DNA of 64,000 bases from Astropecten irregularis (taxonomy: Eukaryota; Echinodermata; Asteroidea; Paxillosida; Astropectinidae), in contig OZ020257.1 of the NCBI GenBank assembly GCA_963971285.1, positions 17,808,602-17,872,601 of the forward strand, written 5' to 3'. The position numbers and the translations under genes were made by a program. Below the pieces are notes generated by a model. That model had not been told where the DNA came from, searched no databases, and was given only the letters and a program-made list of their open reading frames with translations. The stretch's first letter is position 1; each line of letters opens with the position of its first letter. Of this stretch, positions 25,601 to 33,965 are shown piece by piece.

Positions 25601-27463
25601 CGCTATAATGTGCGTTTCCGTTTTTAAAAATGTTATTTCAGTGGGTCCAGTAATTAATCATCATTAAAATTAATTATTTTTGATTTGTACAAAGCAAACA
25701 ATTATTGTTCACCTGCAAATTTAATTAAATTATGATAAGACAGAAGCCCAGTGGCATACTTTTAAAATTAATTCACTTTCCCTTTCCGATCCTGAGACAG
25801 GAAAAACCGAAAGAGAAATTCTATTATTGACTCGGATTTAGAGGGGAAAAACCGATACCTATGGAATATTTGACGTCACTTTGACGTAATCCTTAACTTT
25901 GGGGAAAAGATTGAAACAATTAGTAGCACCAAACGGCTTCATAACGAAAATGATTTAAAAAGACCCAGTCATTTTCCAGGTCCGATTATTAAAAGAAAAA
26001 GCCACGTGAAAATAATTAGCTGAAATTTGAAGATTAATTAAATCGCATTAATCATTTCACTTAATTAATTGCCTTTCATGTAAGTTAAAACTTCCAATCA
26101 GGAAAAATGTTCGAGCGAAGCGTGACTGGAGAAAGTTTGTCAAATCTGAACAGCTTCACTCAAACAGCCGTTGTTTTTCTATTTATTTGGGCATGGAATG
26201 CGGACTGGTATGCGTGGTATGTGCCTCGTTTGGTCATACCTAGTGCAGCATTCGGACGGAAAGACACACGCCTACCAACCAAACCGAGGCCGACCAACGA
26301 CGGCCGTTTCATGTCTGCAAAGAAGAGGTATTTATAATTTCAAAATGGGTGTTCATTCTATATTTTTATAAATCACTGAAAATAATTTATTATATTTCAA
26401 AAGTCATAAAATTATCCAATTATGCCCCATGCCTTAAATCTATGCATTTTTGGTGAAGAAACGCAAATGACGTAATGAATATAGGAAATTATCGTCCGGT
26501 GTTTGACATCATATTCGAGAGTTCGTTCCATATCCTAACCAATCCTAATAAAGTGCGAAGAAATTTAACCTAGTCTGTCCCATAAAACAAGTTGACAAAA
26601 ATTCCTAACGTAACCAAGATCTCTTCGACGGTACGTCTGCAAGTTACCCCCACTAGACCAGTGCCTTGTGACTGTCCCCCTTTTTTATTTGGCCCTTCTG
26701 CGCCCTTTACAAAAGACCGTCCCCTTTCAGAATTTGTTTTGATTCTTGAGGAGTCAAATGTTCCTGAATAGTGGCCCTATTTGGGTGGAGAGAACCCGTC
26801 TAAAAGACCCACATGCTCTGGGTAAATTGGGAGGCTCTAGGGGGGTTGTGCAAGGTTTTTTTTCAAGGCAGCCGTACAATGTTTGGCACAGTCACTCTCC
26901 GAACAGCAATTTAGAAAGGAAGTTTTTCGTGAGTCATAAAAGGCTCGTGGTGTATGTAGTAATGCTGAGGTCAAAAACCACAACTTTCGGTACGTGCATT
27001 AGTATATACAGCTATAAAGGACACTACGAACCAAAAAATATTGGTATGCCGAGATTACAGAACGTTTCTTCGCTTAATGCAACTTCGGGTCTCTAGCTTT
27101 TTAATCCATCCATTGTGAGACTAGTTCAGACATTTAATCCGAGTCAATATTTACTTGTAGACGTTAAATCATCCTTGTGATCTATAGCAACATCGCGTAG
27201 GGATGTATTTAATAATAATAATGGAAATACAATTTTTCTTTGCTGGGGAGGTTTTAGTTTCTGATGTATTTTTTAATTTTTAAATTATTATTATTTTCTC
27301 GATTTAAATGAAATGTAACTTCAAAATGTTAGTTTTTTTTTTAACTCACCGCCTCCTCCCGTTCCCTTGCTGCTCGCATCTCATTCTCCGCCGTATCTCT
27401 TGCATCCAAAGCATTTTCCTTCTCCAGCTTCAGAGCCTGCATCTTTTTCTTGATAGTCTCCAT
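4546..27463 (-). CDS. TPM: Tropomyosin gene (all coding exons but the last)
   Basis: Tropomyosin is a two-chain coiled coil that lies along actin filaments and controls access of myosin and other actin-binding proteins. Exons at 27350-27463, 24858-24983, 18835-18968, 9073-9118, 7156-7227 (or 6939-7010), 6083-6153, 5427-5565 and 4546-4615 join without a frame break and give residues 1-257. The start METIKKKMQALKLEKEN is the classic tropomyosin N-terminus. Exon lengths 114, 126, 134, 46+72, 71, 139 and 70 equal the vertebrate series 114, 126, 134, 118, 71, 76+63, 70, with the same phases. The sequence downstream of exon 2 is quite diverged from vertebrate muscle tropomyosins, so a specialised paralogue is possible. 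The final exon (residues 258-284) was not found and is inferred to lie left of the window. Identity as tropomyosin is near certain; muscle versus cytoskeletal use is not decided. Confidence 0.95.
5128..5392. mobile_element. MITE family D, copy 1, in tropomyosin intron
   Basis: Ends: AAAAGGGAGCATATAGGATT..TGCAAAG and the inverse CCTTGCAAATCCTGTACGCT..GCCTT. The segment GACACTAAATCTTGATTTTC is shared with copy 2. It lies just downstream of the fused exon 6+7. Confidence 0.7.
5427..5565 (-). CDS. TPM: Tropomyosin fused exon 6+7 (residues 188-234)
   Basis: This 139-bp exon lies between cccctgcag and gtaagttc. It begins KLNELTEQVSTLQAACKSAE and ends TLEKED. Its length equals vertebrate exons 6 (76) plus 7 (63), so the intron between them is absent here. 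This removes the option of an isolated 6a/6b exchange as used by vertebrate TPM genes. No second copy was seen nearby. Confidence 0.95.
6083..6153 (-). CDS. TPM: Tropomyosin exon 5 (residues 165-188)
   Basis: This 71-bp exon lies between tcatctgcag and gtaagttt and encodes VQRKFTVTEQDLERSDERCK and a few further residues. It aligns with the vertebrate VARKLVIIEGDLERxEER segment. Phase 0 in, phase 2 out, same length as vertebrate exon 5. Confidence 0.95.
6939..7010 (-). CDS. TPM: Tropomyosin exon 4b-2 (residues 141-164, alternative)
   Basis: This second 72-bp phase 0/0 exon lies between ataataaaag and gtaacaca. It encodes 24 residues from IKHLEKDLTKWK to FEFQYKE. It shares I1, L4, E5, K12, A15, Y22 and E24 with exon 4b-1 and keeps the same a/d core. 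Including both copies would add 24 residues, not a multiple of 7, and shift the heptad register, so use as a mutually exclusive pair is inferred. The acceptor lacks a long uninterrupted pyrimidine tract next to the AG. Confidence 0.88.
7156..7227 (-). CDS. TPM: Tropomyosin exon 4b-1 (residues 141-164, alternative)
   Basis: This 72-bp phase 0/0 exon lies between ccctctag and gtacacaa. It encodes 24 residues running from IHELEVKVRHYKE to EESDRKYDE, with hydrophobic a/d positions at 1, 4, 8, 11, 15 and 22. It matches the second part of vertebrate exon 4 (..EADRKYEE) better than its neighbour does, so it is probably the ancestral copy. It lies 145 bp upstream of its alternative partner 4b-2. Confidence 0.93.
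7228..9072. other. Tropomyosin intron 4a-4b
   Basis: Non-coding; contains a partial tRNA-like sequence near 8.8 kb. No further copy of exon 4b was recognised. Confidence 0.7.
8760..8830 (-). repeat. Partial tRNA-like sequence
   Basis: The minus strand carries GGGTTCAAATCCTGCCCCAG, a B-box-like T arm and acceptor 3' strand, with no matching A box. Probably a decayed tRNA-derived repeat. Confidence 0.35.
9073..9118 (-). CDS. TPM: Tropomyosin exon 4a (residues 125-140)
   Basis: This 46-bp micro-exon lies between ctctgttcag and gtttgtag and encodes (R)ATKALETRSVADDEK, aligned with the vertebrate segment RGMKVIENRAxKDEEK. It is only the first part of vertebrate exon 4 (118 bp). An intron after DDEK splits the exon, and 46 + 72 = 118 restores the ancestral length. 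A 9.7-kb intron separates it from exon 3. Confidence 0.9.
9537..9675 (-). repeat. tRNA-like repeat in an inverted-repeat frame, copy 1
   Basis: On the minus strand the core (9553-9629) has A-box-like TAGCTCAGTTGGTAGAGC, B-box-like GGTTCGAATCC and a pairable acceptor stem (GGCTGGA with TCCAGTC). It is preceded by conserved GAACAAAGATAATTGAC and followed by GTCAATTTTTCTTTGTTC, which are inverse to each other. The anticodon arm is poor, so a working tRNA is unlikely; a tRNA-derived SINE or tRNA-carrying MITE fits better. Confidence 0.6.
14322..14528 (+). mobile_element. MITE family A, right half
   Basis: It covers the TTTTGATCTTTTAAAGATCA palindrome, the AAAAAGTGGGCACTG block and an intact right terminus ending ATACCTTTAA. 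The left half is absent. Confidence 0.7.
15407..15497 (+). repeat. 11-bp minisatellite (ACATGTACGCT)
   Basis: About eight tandem units of ACATGTACGCT and variants (ACACATACGCT, ACTTGTACGCT). The long frames over it on both strands come from the repeat. Confidence 0.85.
17881..18219 (+). mobile_element. MITE family A copy in tropomyosin intron
   Basis: It starts TTAAAGGTAGTATC and contains the markers AAATGTTCACAGATA, TTCTCAAAAAGTGGGCACCG and TATGGGACTG. The distal end is degraded (ATGTTACTTTTATTAA). It lies in the intron between tropomyosin exons 3 and 4a. Confidence 0.75.
18835..18968 (-). CDS. TPM: Tropomyosin exon 3 (residues 81-124)
   Basis: This 134-bp exon lies between actgttgtag and gtaaatac and begins AEAEKDDLVRKTQLQDDDIT. 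It ends ATT AG, and the next exon completes the split Arg codon. Phase 0 in and phase 2 out, identical to vertebrate exon 3. Both exon 2 and exon 1b can splice to it in frame. Confidence 0.95.
18969..21541. other. Tropomyosin intron between exons 1b and 3
   Basis: AT-rich; holds the 21.0-kb inverted-repeat MITE. Nothing else recognisable. Confidence 0.7.
21018..21228. mobile_element. Inverted-repeat MITE with about 40-bp arms
   Basis: The left arm AGTGTCTTTTACGCCACCCA continues into TATTATTTTCA and is mirrored by TGGGTGGCGTAAAAGACACT at the right. The loop is about 130 bp. It lies between tropomyosin exons 1b and 3. Confidence 0.7.
21542..21655 (-). CDS. TPM: Tropomyosin alternative first exon 1b (short isoform)
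   Basis: The ATG sits in an ideal context (ACCATGG). The frame reads MEQVKKKLAHLKNEVDSAKD and ends GAATGT before gtaaga, phase 0: exactly 38 codons, like exon 1a. It lies between exons 2 and 3, where vertebrate TPM genes place their internal promoter and exon 1b, and the residues align with vertebrate 1b (VRRKI.., ..ERKL..). Splicing to exon 3 would give a short tropomyosin lacking residues 39-80. An in-frame upstream ATG (MWIHFVGER..) exists but has weaker context. The promoter itself was not identified. Confidence 0.85.
21656..24857. other. Tropomyosin intron upstream of exon 1b
   Basis: The 21.7-21.9 kb stretch beside exon 1b is locally GC-richer, as expected for an internal promoter, but has no clear TATA box. 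A family A end fragment lies at 23.4 kb. Confidence 0.5.
23396..23430 (+). mobile_element. MITE family A end fragment
   Basis: The end sequence GGTAATATTATCATACTTTG is followed by GTTTTTAAGG. A second such end fragment (CCAAAGTATGATATTACC) is at 34550-34567. Confidence 0.4.
24858..24983 (-). CDS. TPM: Tropomyosin exon 2 (residues 39-80)
   Basis: This 126-bp exon lies between ctttgcag and gtgagta, phase 0 on both sides. It encodes a heptad coiled coil starting AQDEIKELQSKIKTVESDLD and ending EKAQAA. Its length equals vertebrate exon 2. It would be skipped in transcripts that start at exon 1b. Confidence 0.95.
24984..27349. other. Tropomyosin intron 1
   Basis: AT-rich intron without recognised repeats or exons. 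A plus-strand frame at 26107-26337 is moderately long but shows no known features. Confidence 0.7.
27350..27463 (-). CDS. TPM: Tropomyosin exon 1a (residues 1-38)
   Basis: The exon begins at ATG in the context ACAAAATGG and encodes METIKKKMQALKLEKEN and following residues, the conserved head that overlaps the next tropomyosin end to end. It ends GAGGAGGCG before gtgag, phase 0. A possible 5' untranslated acceptor (cttggcgcag) lies just upstream at 27507-27508, so the exon may start at 27506 if there is an upstream leader exon. Alternatively transcription starts near 27.9 kb and the leader is unspliced. Confidence 0.95.
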
Positions 27464-27933
27464 TTTGTTGGTGGTATTGGTTCCTGGTGCTCTTCAGCCT
27501 CTTCAACTGCGCCAAGAAAAGATGAGAGTGAGACGGCGACTCGTTCACGCGGCGAATGCGAGTGGAGCGTGGAATGTTATAACAACCGGCCAACTCCGAT
27601 CAAGGAACGCAGGGGGAAAGACGGAGCGTCGCTGCCTGTGCTGTAACCTTCTCGAGTGCGCGGAATGTCAGGGTGTTCGTGTGTAGTACCCCGTGCCTTA
27701 GCTTAGACATCACCAAGTTTTTTTTCTCTCTCTTTTCTTTTTCACATCATTAAAGTCTCCCCAAAGTATGACCTCAGCGGCGAGGAACTTTGCGGCTGCG
27801 CAGGGCCATCATGTGGTATGCTAGCAGCCAATGAGGTGGGCTTGTCTCTAAGGACCTTTGCTGGCACTCAATGAATGAAGGCATTTGTAGTATGACGTTT
27901 AGCTGATGGTCGCAAGAACATGTTGGCCATACA

Positions 27934-27956
27934 GATATATAGCCCGCCATATAAGG
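27934..27956 (-). promoter_or_regulatory. CArG box next to a TATA-like sequence, tropomyosin promoter candidate
   Basis: The ten bases 27947-27956 are CCATATAAGG, a perfect CArG box (CC, six A/T, GG) of the type bound by serum response factor. On the gene strand it is followed within about ten bases by GGCTATATATC, a TATA-like sequence. Both lie about 480 bp upstream of the exon 1a ATG. CArG boxes drive many muscle and actin-cytoskeleton genes. The position and spacing suit a core promoter, but no start site can be shown from sequence. Confidence 0.5.
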
Positions 27957-28100
27957 GATTGCATTAGCTTGCGGATATAACACACACAATGCACACGATG
28001 TACTTCCAATATTTGTTCTCCAAAGATTTGCTCTAATAATTGGTATAATCCGAAAACAAGTATTTTCGGTATGAAAGTTTAATTACAGAAAGAAAGAAAG

Positions 28101-28440
28101 TTAAAGGTAATATCATACTTTGGTATGAGACCAAAACAGAAATGTTCACAGATTTACGTATAACTTTCAGGGTATGAAGATGATATGGTGGTAGAAACAT
28201 ACCATTAAAAATGTTCCGCCTGAAATGTTGTGTTTATCAAGAAATTAGTAAAACAACGACCGGAAATGTTTTTTGATCCTTTGGGAAAGATCAAAAATAA
28301 AAGAGAAACGACTTAAGAAATACTGAGGCCGTTTTCACTGTTTTCTCAAAAAGTGGGCATCGTATGGGACTTAAATTTTCACAGATGACTGTTACTGTAA
28401 TTAAACTGTCTTGATATTTTTGCCCATGAATCTGCAATTT
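28101..28440 (+). mobile_element. MITE family A copy, far end truncated
   Basis: It begins TTAAAGGTAATATCATACTT and carries the full interior up to the GCCCATGAATCTG block. The right terminal repeat is missing. It lies just upstream of the tropomyosin promoter candidate. Confidence 0.75.
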
Positions 28441-29009
28441 AGTAACCTAAATTTCTGAATTTCTATCAAGAAAAGCTTGAAAAATTAGAAATATTTATGG
28501 ACCTGTGCAGTTGCACATAATCGTAAGTTAATATTGCAGGGATTTCCCCAAAATTACCCACACTCCAAAAAAAGAGATGAGATCGAACCCCAGGTACATG
28601 TGTGTCTCACATGTTTATTCTTGAGCGGTTGCGGGCTTGAACGAACCCACAGCCTGCCGAGAACTTAGTTGAGGCTGCAAAATTGATGAATAAACTAAGG
28701 TTGGAGAAGGCCATTCTTCAAGAATCTTCATTCATCACGTGCCAAGATAACAATCTTTGTGCATTATCTATTTCACTCCTGGAAAAATTCCAAGCAAGCA
28801 TTGAAAAAAATGTCATCATTACAGTTCTGGCGTTTTGCCTTTAACACTTTATAAGTACTGGGTTCTTTTCGTGATAACTGAAATTCCCTGGTACAAGTCT
28901 ACTCGGTAAATTTAGTACAATGCTGTACACAGCAACCAATCAGTATGTTAATTCTATGATGGGGAAAACATTAGCAAATTAAACAAATGATATCGTTTCA
29001 TAAAGAATG

Positions 29010-29325
29010 TTAAAGATAGTAGCATACAGAAACAGAAATCTTCACAGATTTACCTATAACTTACAGGATATAAAGATGGTGATGGTAGAAACATACCGTT
29101 TAAATGTATCCAGAAAAGAGTAAAACCAGTGACCAAAATTATTTCTAATCTTTTAAAGATCAAAAATAAAAGAGAAGAGTCTTAAAAAATACTGTGGCCG
29201 TTTTTCACTGTTTTCTCAAAAAGTGGGCACCGTACGTATGGGACTGAAATTTTCACAGATGACTGTTACTGTATCTTCCTTGATATTTGTCCCATTAATC
29301 TGTATTTCTTTGACAAAAAACAAAA
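29010..29325 (+). mobile_element. MITE family A copy, ends worn
   Basis: The left end TTAAAGATAGTAGCATAC is recognisable and the interior is complete. The right end is lost after TTTGACAAAAAACAAA. Only about 570 bp separate it from the previous copy in the same orientation. Confidence 0.7.
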
Positions 29326-31114
29326 TGAAAGTGAAATAATTTGTTTAGAAGTTAGTACATGACTGGAGCTAAGAATCAAATGATATTCCCTCAGATGATC
29401 TCCTTATATTGTTAAAGATTTGGAGAGTTTGAGTATTTAACCAGAAGAATTTCCTTTGATGGTATATTTAATACTGAAATCCAACTGCTGAAAATTAAAG
29501 ATGGTTAAATCATTGATGTTCGTAGTGAGTGATGCTTCACACCTATAGCAATCCGTGGAGATCGTTTGGTCTGGCTATGCATCTACCAAGGACCAATCAA
29601 GGAACAATCTAACATAATTATCAGCTCATGACATTCCACAATTTGCCCTCTGACGGTATGAGAAGACTGTTGTTATACTTTTAAGAGAAGTGGCTGGATG
29701 AAATCTGCCAAACTGTCCTCGATTTTCAAGATGGAATCTAGGATTTTCCAAAAGGGGGTGCGGGAAAATGCTCCAATTCAAAAGCGACGGATGTATTTCA
29801 TAGAGAAATTCGCTAAGCATGACATTTCTGTCTTTATAAAAACCGGATTAACAACCAAATTTCCATATGATGTGTTGTGTATCACTTGCAATTGTTCTTT
29901 GGCTGTTTTTCGCTGATCATGAATATCAAATTGAATTTTCAATGGTGGTTTGTTTGATTGGGCAAGCCATTTTTGTGCTAAGCAATTGTTTTTTTTTGTG
30001 CCGCTAAGCAGCTCTATGAAATTGATTCAGGTTACGGTGGGCCTGTCGTGAACTGTCGAATTAATTTCATTTTTTTTGTCTCTCCTTTTTTTTTTTTCTC
30101 TTGTTGAATCTCTCTCCCTAATCGGGAATCACAATAGACATTGCCAAGAGAGGGCGCTATTTGACGCCATATTTAGTGTACAACATGGGACAATAAAACC
30201 ACAGGTATATAGGCCTGTTAAGTCAGAAATAATTCTATGAATACATTATTTACAATGCAGTATAATTTTCCAAAAATAAATGAGTACATTAAATCTGTTA
30301 AAATATTTCAAACTACAAGAATGTACCGGTAATGTGTTTATATATCATGATGATAATAGTTGACATGTTATGCAAAACATAATGTCACCAGCATAGGAGC
30401 CCCGGCTTCAGTGTTCAAGTTAAAAGCAACATTTCACTGTATTAATGTATCATAAATAGAAACATCGGCATAAATAGTATTTGTGGAATAACTGCATGTA
30501 GTATGTCAATTGGAGTGCTTAAATTTAAAACATTATTATACAGAACTCAGATTATGTTCCAAGCGAATAGAATTTTTATGTCTTCACCGGCCTGTCATAT
30601 CCACCATACCAGCATTCCATCTCAGCCGAACTTAGCCACGGCGCTATAGGGCCACATGATATACATGGAATTAGAACACGTAGACATTGTAAAGTAAAAG
30701 ACATGAGGTAGAGATATCAAGTGGAGCATCCCAATCCATTGGGTCAATTGCTGGAGGACTTAGACTTGCTCCAAAGCTCTCACCAACTCGCTCGAGTGAA
30801 ACGAAAATCACACAAATTTTGGGATAAAACTGGAACTGTCTAAATTAGACTAGTTTATCCTGTGTCTTTCAGGAGACACCGTATATGCGAACAAGGATTT
30901 CTGGTTTGTGATGGATTATAGAAAGTAATAAATTGTCTATGTGAGTCCAGCTTGGCTCTTAGCTTAGGCCGAGTCTAGCAATGCATTCCAGACGATAGTT
31001 GAGGCCTGCAGTCGAGCTCTGCTTCACAACGTTGCCCAAGTTCGTTTGAAGAGACCCGAGAGTTTTCCCTCAACGCCGGTTTCGTTCGGGCGGCCATCAC
31101 TGAATTGAGAGAGT

Positions 31115-31124
31115 CTATAAATAG
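31115..31124. promoter_or_regulatory. MEF2-consensus / TATA-like site upstream of tropomyosin
   Basis: The ten bases CTATAAATAG fit the MEF2 consensus YTAWWWWTAR perfectly and also read as a TATA box. They sit at the edge of a locally GC-richer stretch 3.6 kb upstream of exon 1a. A minus-strand leader exon ending at the possible donor near 30784 (GAGTTG/gtgagagc) could start here. This is inference from motif and position only. Confidence 0.25.
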
Positions 31125-31268
31125 GCGTTATACAAATCGCTAGGATTCCAAAATGAGATTAAAGAGGAGAGTTTCCATCAAAGCTGGCAACTTTCATAGG
31201 TTTTATGCTGTGCCTATGGGACATAAGGCGAAGAATGGCGGTATGCTATAGACCTTGCATTTGTAATG

Positions 31269-31612
31269 TTAAAGGTAATGATCATACTTTGGTTTTTGTC
31301 AAAGAAATACAGATTCATGGGCACAAATATAAAGACAGATACAGTAACAGTCATCTGTGAACATTTCAGTCCCATACAGTGCCCACTTTTTGAGAAAACA
31401 GTGAAAAACGACCACAGTACTTCTTAAGTCTTTTCTCTTTTATTTTTTTTTTGGTCACCGGTTTTACTCTTTTCTGGATGAATACTGCATTTCAGGCAGA
31501 AAAACGGTAATGTATGTTTCTACCATCACTATCTTTATACCCTGTAAGTTACAGGTAAATTTGTGGAAGATGTTAGTTTCAGTATGCTGCCAAAGTATGA
31601 TACTACCTTTAA
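31269..31612 (-). mobile_element. MITE family A, intact copy (TTAA-flanked)
   Basis: The copy runs from TTAA-AGGTAATGATCATACTTTGG to CCAAAGTATGATACTACCT-TTAA. The termini are inverted repeats of about 19 bases next to TTAA, the target of piggyBac and Kolobok-type transposases. At 344 bp with no reading frame, it is non-autonomous. The interior includes the marker GAGAAAACAGTGAAAAACG. Confidence 0.85.
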
Positions 31613-32473
31613 TCAGAACATCATGAAACAAAATCAGTTATATGATCAGTCATTTCCTAATTATGTTCATTTATTTCAAGAGGCCTAATTTGATTTTTAA
31701 AGATGAATTTTTCTCGTCAATTTGATTCTCAATCACCGAAACCGACTTCTGTCACTATCACTCACATTTTAAAAACATTTTTGGGTTGGAAAGTTGATCT
31801 ACATCCCGTCACCTTATTCAAATGCAGCAATTTACATTCCTGTGATATTATACACCCACTCAAACTAGTCCTTACATTTTTTCATCTTTGGAACAATCAA
31901 TGATGCCCGGCAGCTGCACCAAGACGTGCCGAACGAGCATCACCTAGAACTCTCGTCGAGTTGGCTGGAAGAAAACGGCCGTGGAGGATTAACAGAAAAA
32001 AAGTTCAAGCGTAGGGACATTTAAACAGCTGACACGGGCCATACCCAATGTGACCCGGCTGTCAGATAGACGGGCTACGGTGTGATGAGCCGCCCAGCGG
32101 GGTATCTCCCAGAAACCAGTACCGCCGACTGCGCCGCTGCCCGGCCTGAATTCGTGATGACGTCTCGGTATCGGACCAAAAAGATGAAATGTTTTTCAGT
32201 TGATGAACCGGCGAACCAGCAAAAAACTGTTCAACTGTTGAACTGGGTGAGGGGGCTTTGTGTGTTTGTGGGGAGTGTACGTGGTGTCAGAGACAGGCGT
32301 GTTGTCATGGGGTGACATGAGGGTGACAAATAATGTGAGAAGTCAATCTGTAAACCTACTCTAAATGTCTATCTCGAATTGGAATAAAACACACTTAAGC
32401 GAACTATTATAAAGTGTAATCATCAAATAACCACAAGGGAAACTGACTGAGTTTTTAAGTCATTGAAAGCTAG

Positions 32474-32624
32474 GTGAACAGAGAAAAATTGACTGGAGCG
32501 CGGGATTCGAACCGTCGACCTCCTGAATACCGTATAGGCACTCTACCAACTGAGCTACCCAGCCCTACGTTGGTTTGGTGGTGTCCCTAATAGCCAATTA
32601 TCTTAGTTCGTTTGGCAGTCAGAA
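32474..32624 (-). repeat. tRNA-like repeat, copy 2
   Basis: Same architecture as the 9.5-kb copy: GTTCGAATCCCGCGCTCCAG, CAGTTGGTAGAG, then the conserved leader CTGCCAAACGAACTAAGATA. The D and anticodon regions are shortened. Confidence 0.6.
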
Positions 32625-32889
32625 GCCATGAAACCACGCACACACTGACATAAATTATTATAAAGTGTGCTATAATGTGACGCTGCGAGCCGATTCTGTC
32701 ATTTAAGACGTGCACATTTTATGGGACAACGAAACCATTCAAATTTGTCTGAGGAACTGGGACTGGTTGATGTTTCCTCTAAACCTATAAGCTGTTTCCT
32801 TCGAGAGGAACCGAATCTCAATTCCTATAGCCTCAGCTCTATTAATCATCCCCTTAATTTAGCCATGAACCTATTATAAACAGGCCTTT

Positions 32890-32992
32890 TAAAGGTATTA
32901 TGCATAATTGGTAATACCCAAACAGAAATGTTCAGATTTACGTATAACTTTCAGGGTATGAAGATGGTGGTGGTAGGAACATACTGTCCACA
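32890..32992 (+). mobile_element. MITE family A fragment
   Basis: Left-end fragment with AACAGAAATGTTCAG and ACGTATAACTTTCAGGGTAT, followed by unrelated sequence. Confidence 0.5.
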
Positions 32993-33553
32993 TAATGTTT
33001 CCATAACGAAAATGCCAAAAGGAGAAATGTTCAATGTGTCTTTATCCGTCGCAAATTGAAGTTCATCGTTCAAGGGATATTCGGTCCAAATTTCATCACA
33101 ATTCAAATACCAAAAGATGTCCATTATTTTGGTCAGTACATGAAAACCAAGGAAACTCCACATAAGGAAAACAAACGTGTGGTCAGTACATGAAAACAAG
33201 TCCGAATAAGGTATGTAAAACCATGGAGGAAGGAAGGACAAACTTGTGGTCACTTGTGTTTGAAAGTCCGACCACCGGGTTCCTCCAGCAGCGCAGAGGT
33301 CTCGGACGCTACCGGGCATCGATGCAGCCTGCCCCGTTACCAACCTGGCCGGATCGCGACCCATTCGTGTCCCCCGTGTGGTATGGTTCGTGATTCGGTC
33401 GAATTAGCGGCGATGTGGCAAGAAAATGACACGTCTAATTGGGAGAGCTGGAGAAAGCGCGGCACGTCAGAGCTAATGCAGTCAATATATGAATTCCTTA
33501 GATGATAAGATCAATATTTAGTATAATTAAATGTAGTATGTCCATCTTATTCA

Positions 33554-33965
33554 TACGGAGCTCCAAGAGTGCCATTCCACTTATCCAGATAACCACATAA
33601 TTTAACTTGCCAAGTCGACTTTTGGAGTGTGAGTCGTCTTGTCTCAATAATTATCTCAACAAGGTGACTTTTAGCGAAAACGAAAAGTTGACTTATCCTG
33701 ATAATTTATCTGGCCAAGTCATTGAAGTGCATCTAAAAAGTCGTCTTACCCTGATAAATAACCTCAGTTTTATTAAGTCGTTTTACAAGGTAAATTATCA
33801 AGACAAGTCGACTTCCAGTAAGTCGTCTTGACGAGATAAATTATAAGGATATGTCGACTTCTAAGTCATCTTCTATAAAATAAGTCAACTTGATTGAGGG
33901 CTGAATAAGTCGACATGGCGAGATAAATTACGGATCAAATGGAATGGCACACGAGGAGCTCCGTA
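33554..33965. mobile_element. TA-flanked element made of AAGTCGACTT palindromes
   Basis: The ends are inverted repeats: TA-CGGAGCTCCAAGAGTGCC on the left and GGCACACGAGGAGCTCCG-TA on the right, extended by TGGAATGGCA/TGCCATTCCA. The TA on each side suggests a Tc1/mariner-type duplication. The interior is an irregular chain of AAGTCGACTT-like palindromes (33612, 33805, 33851 and others) alternating with GATAAATTAT-like blocks. No gene is present. Confidence 0.65.

Noticed and set aside
27381-27989. Other frames on both strands around tropomyosin exon 1a
   Set aside because: Shadows of the exon and its GC-rich leader; the tropomyosin frame explains the coding signal.
31703-33505. Plus-strand frames in the GC-rich intergenic islands, considered as genes
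   Set aside because: No recognised domain, no convincing splice structure and no continuity between frames.
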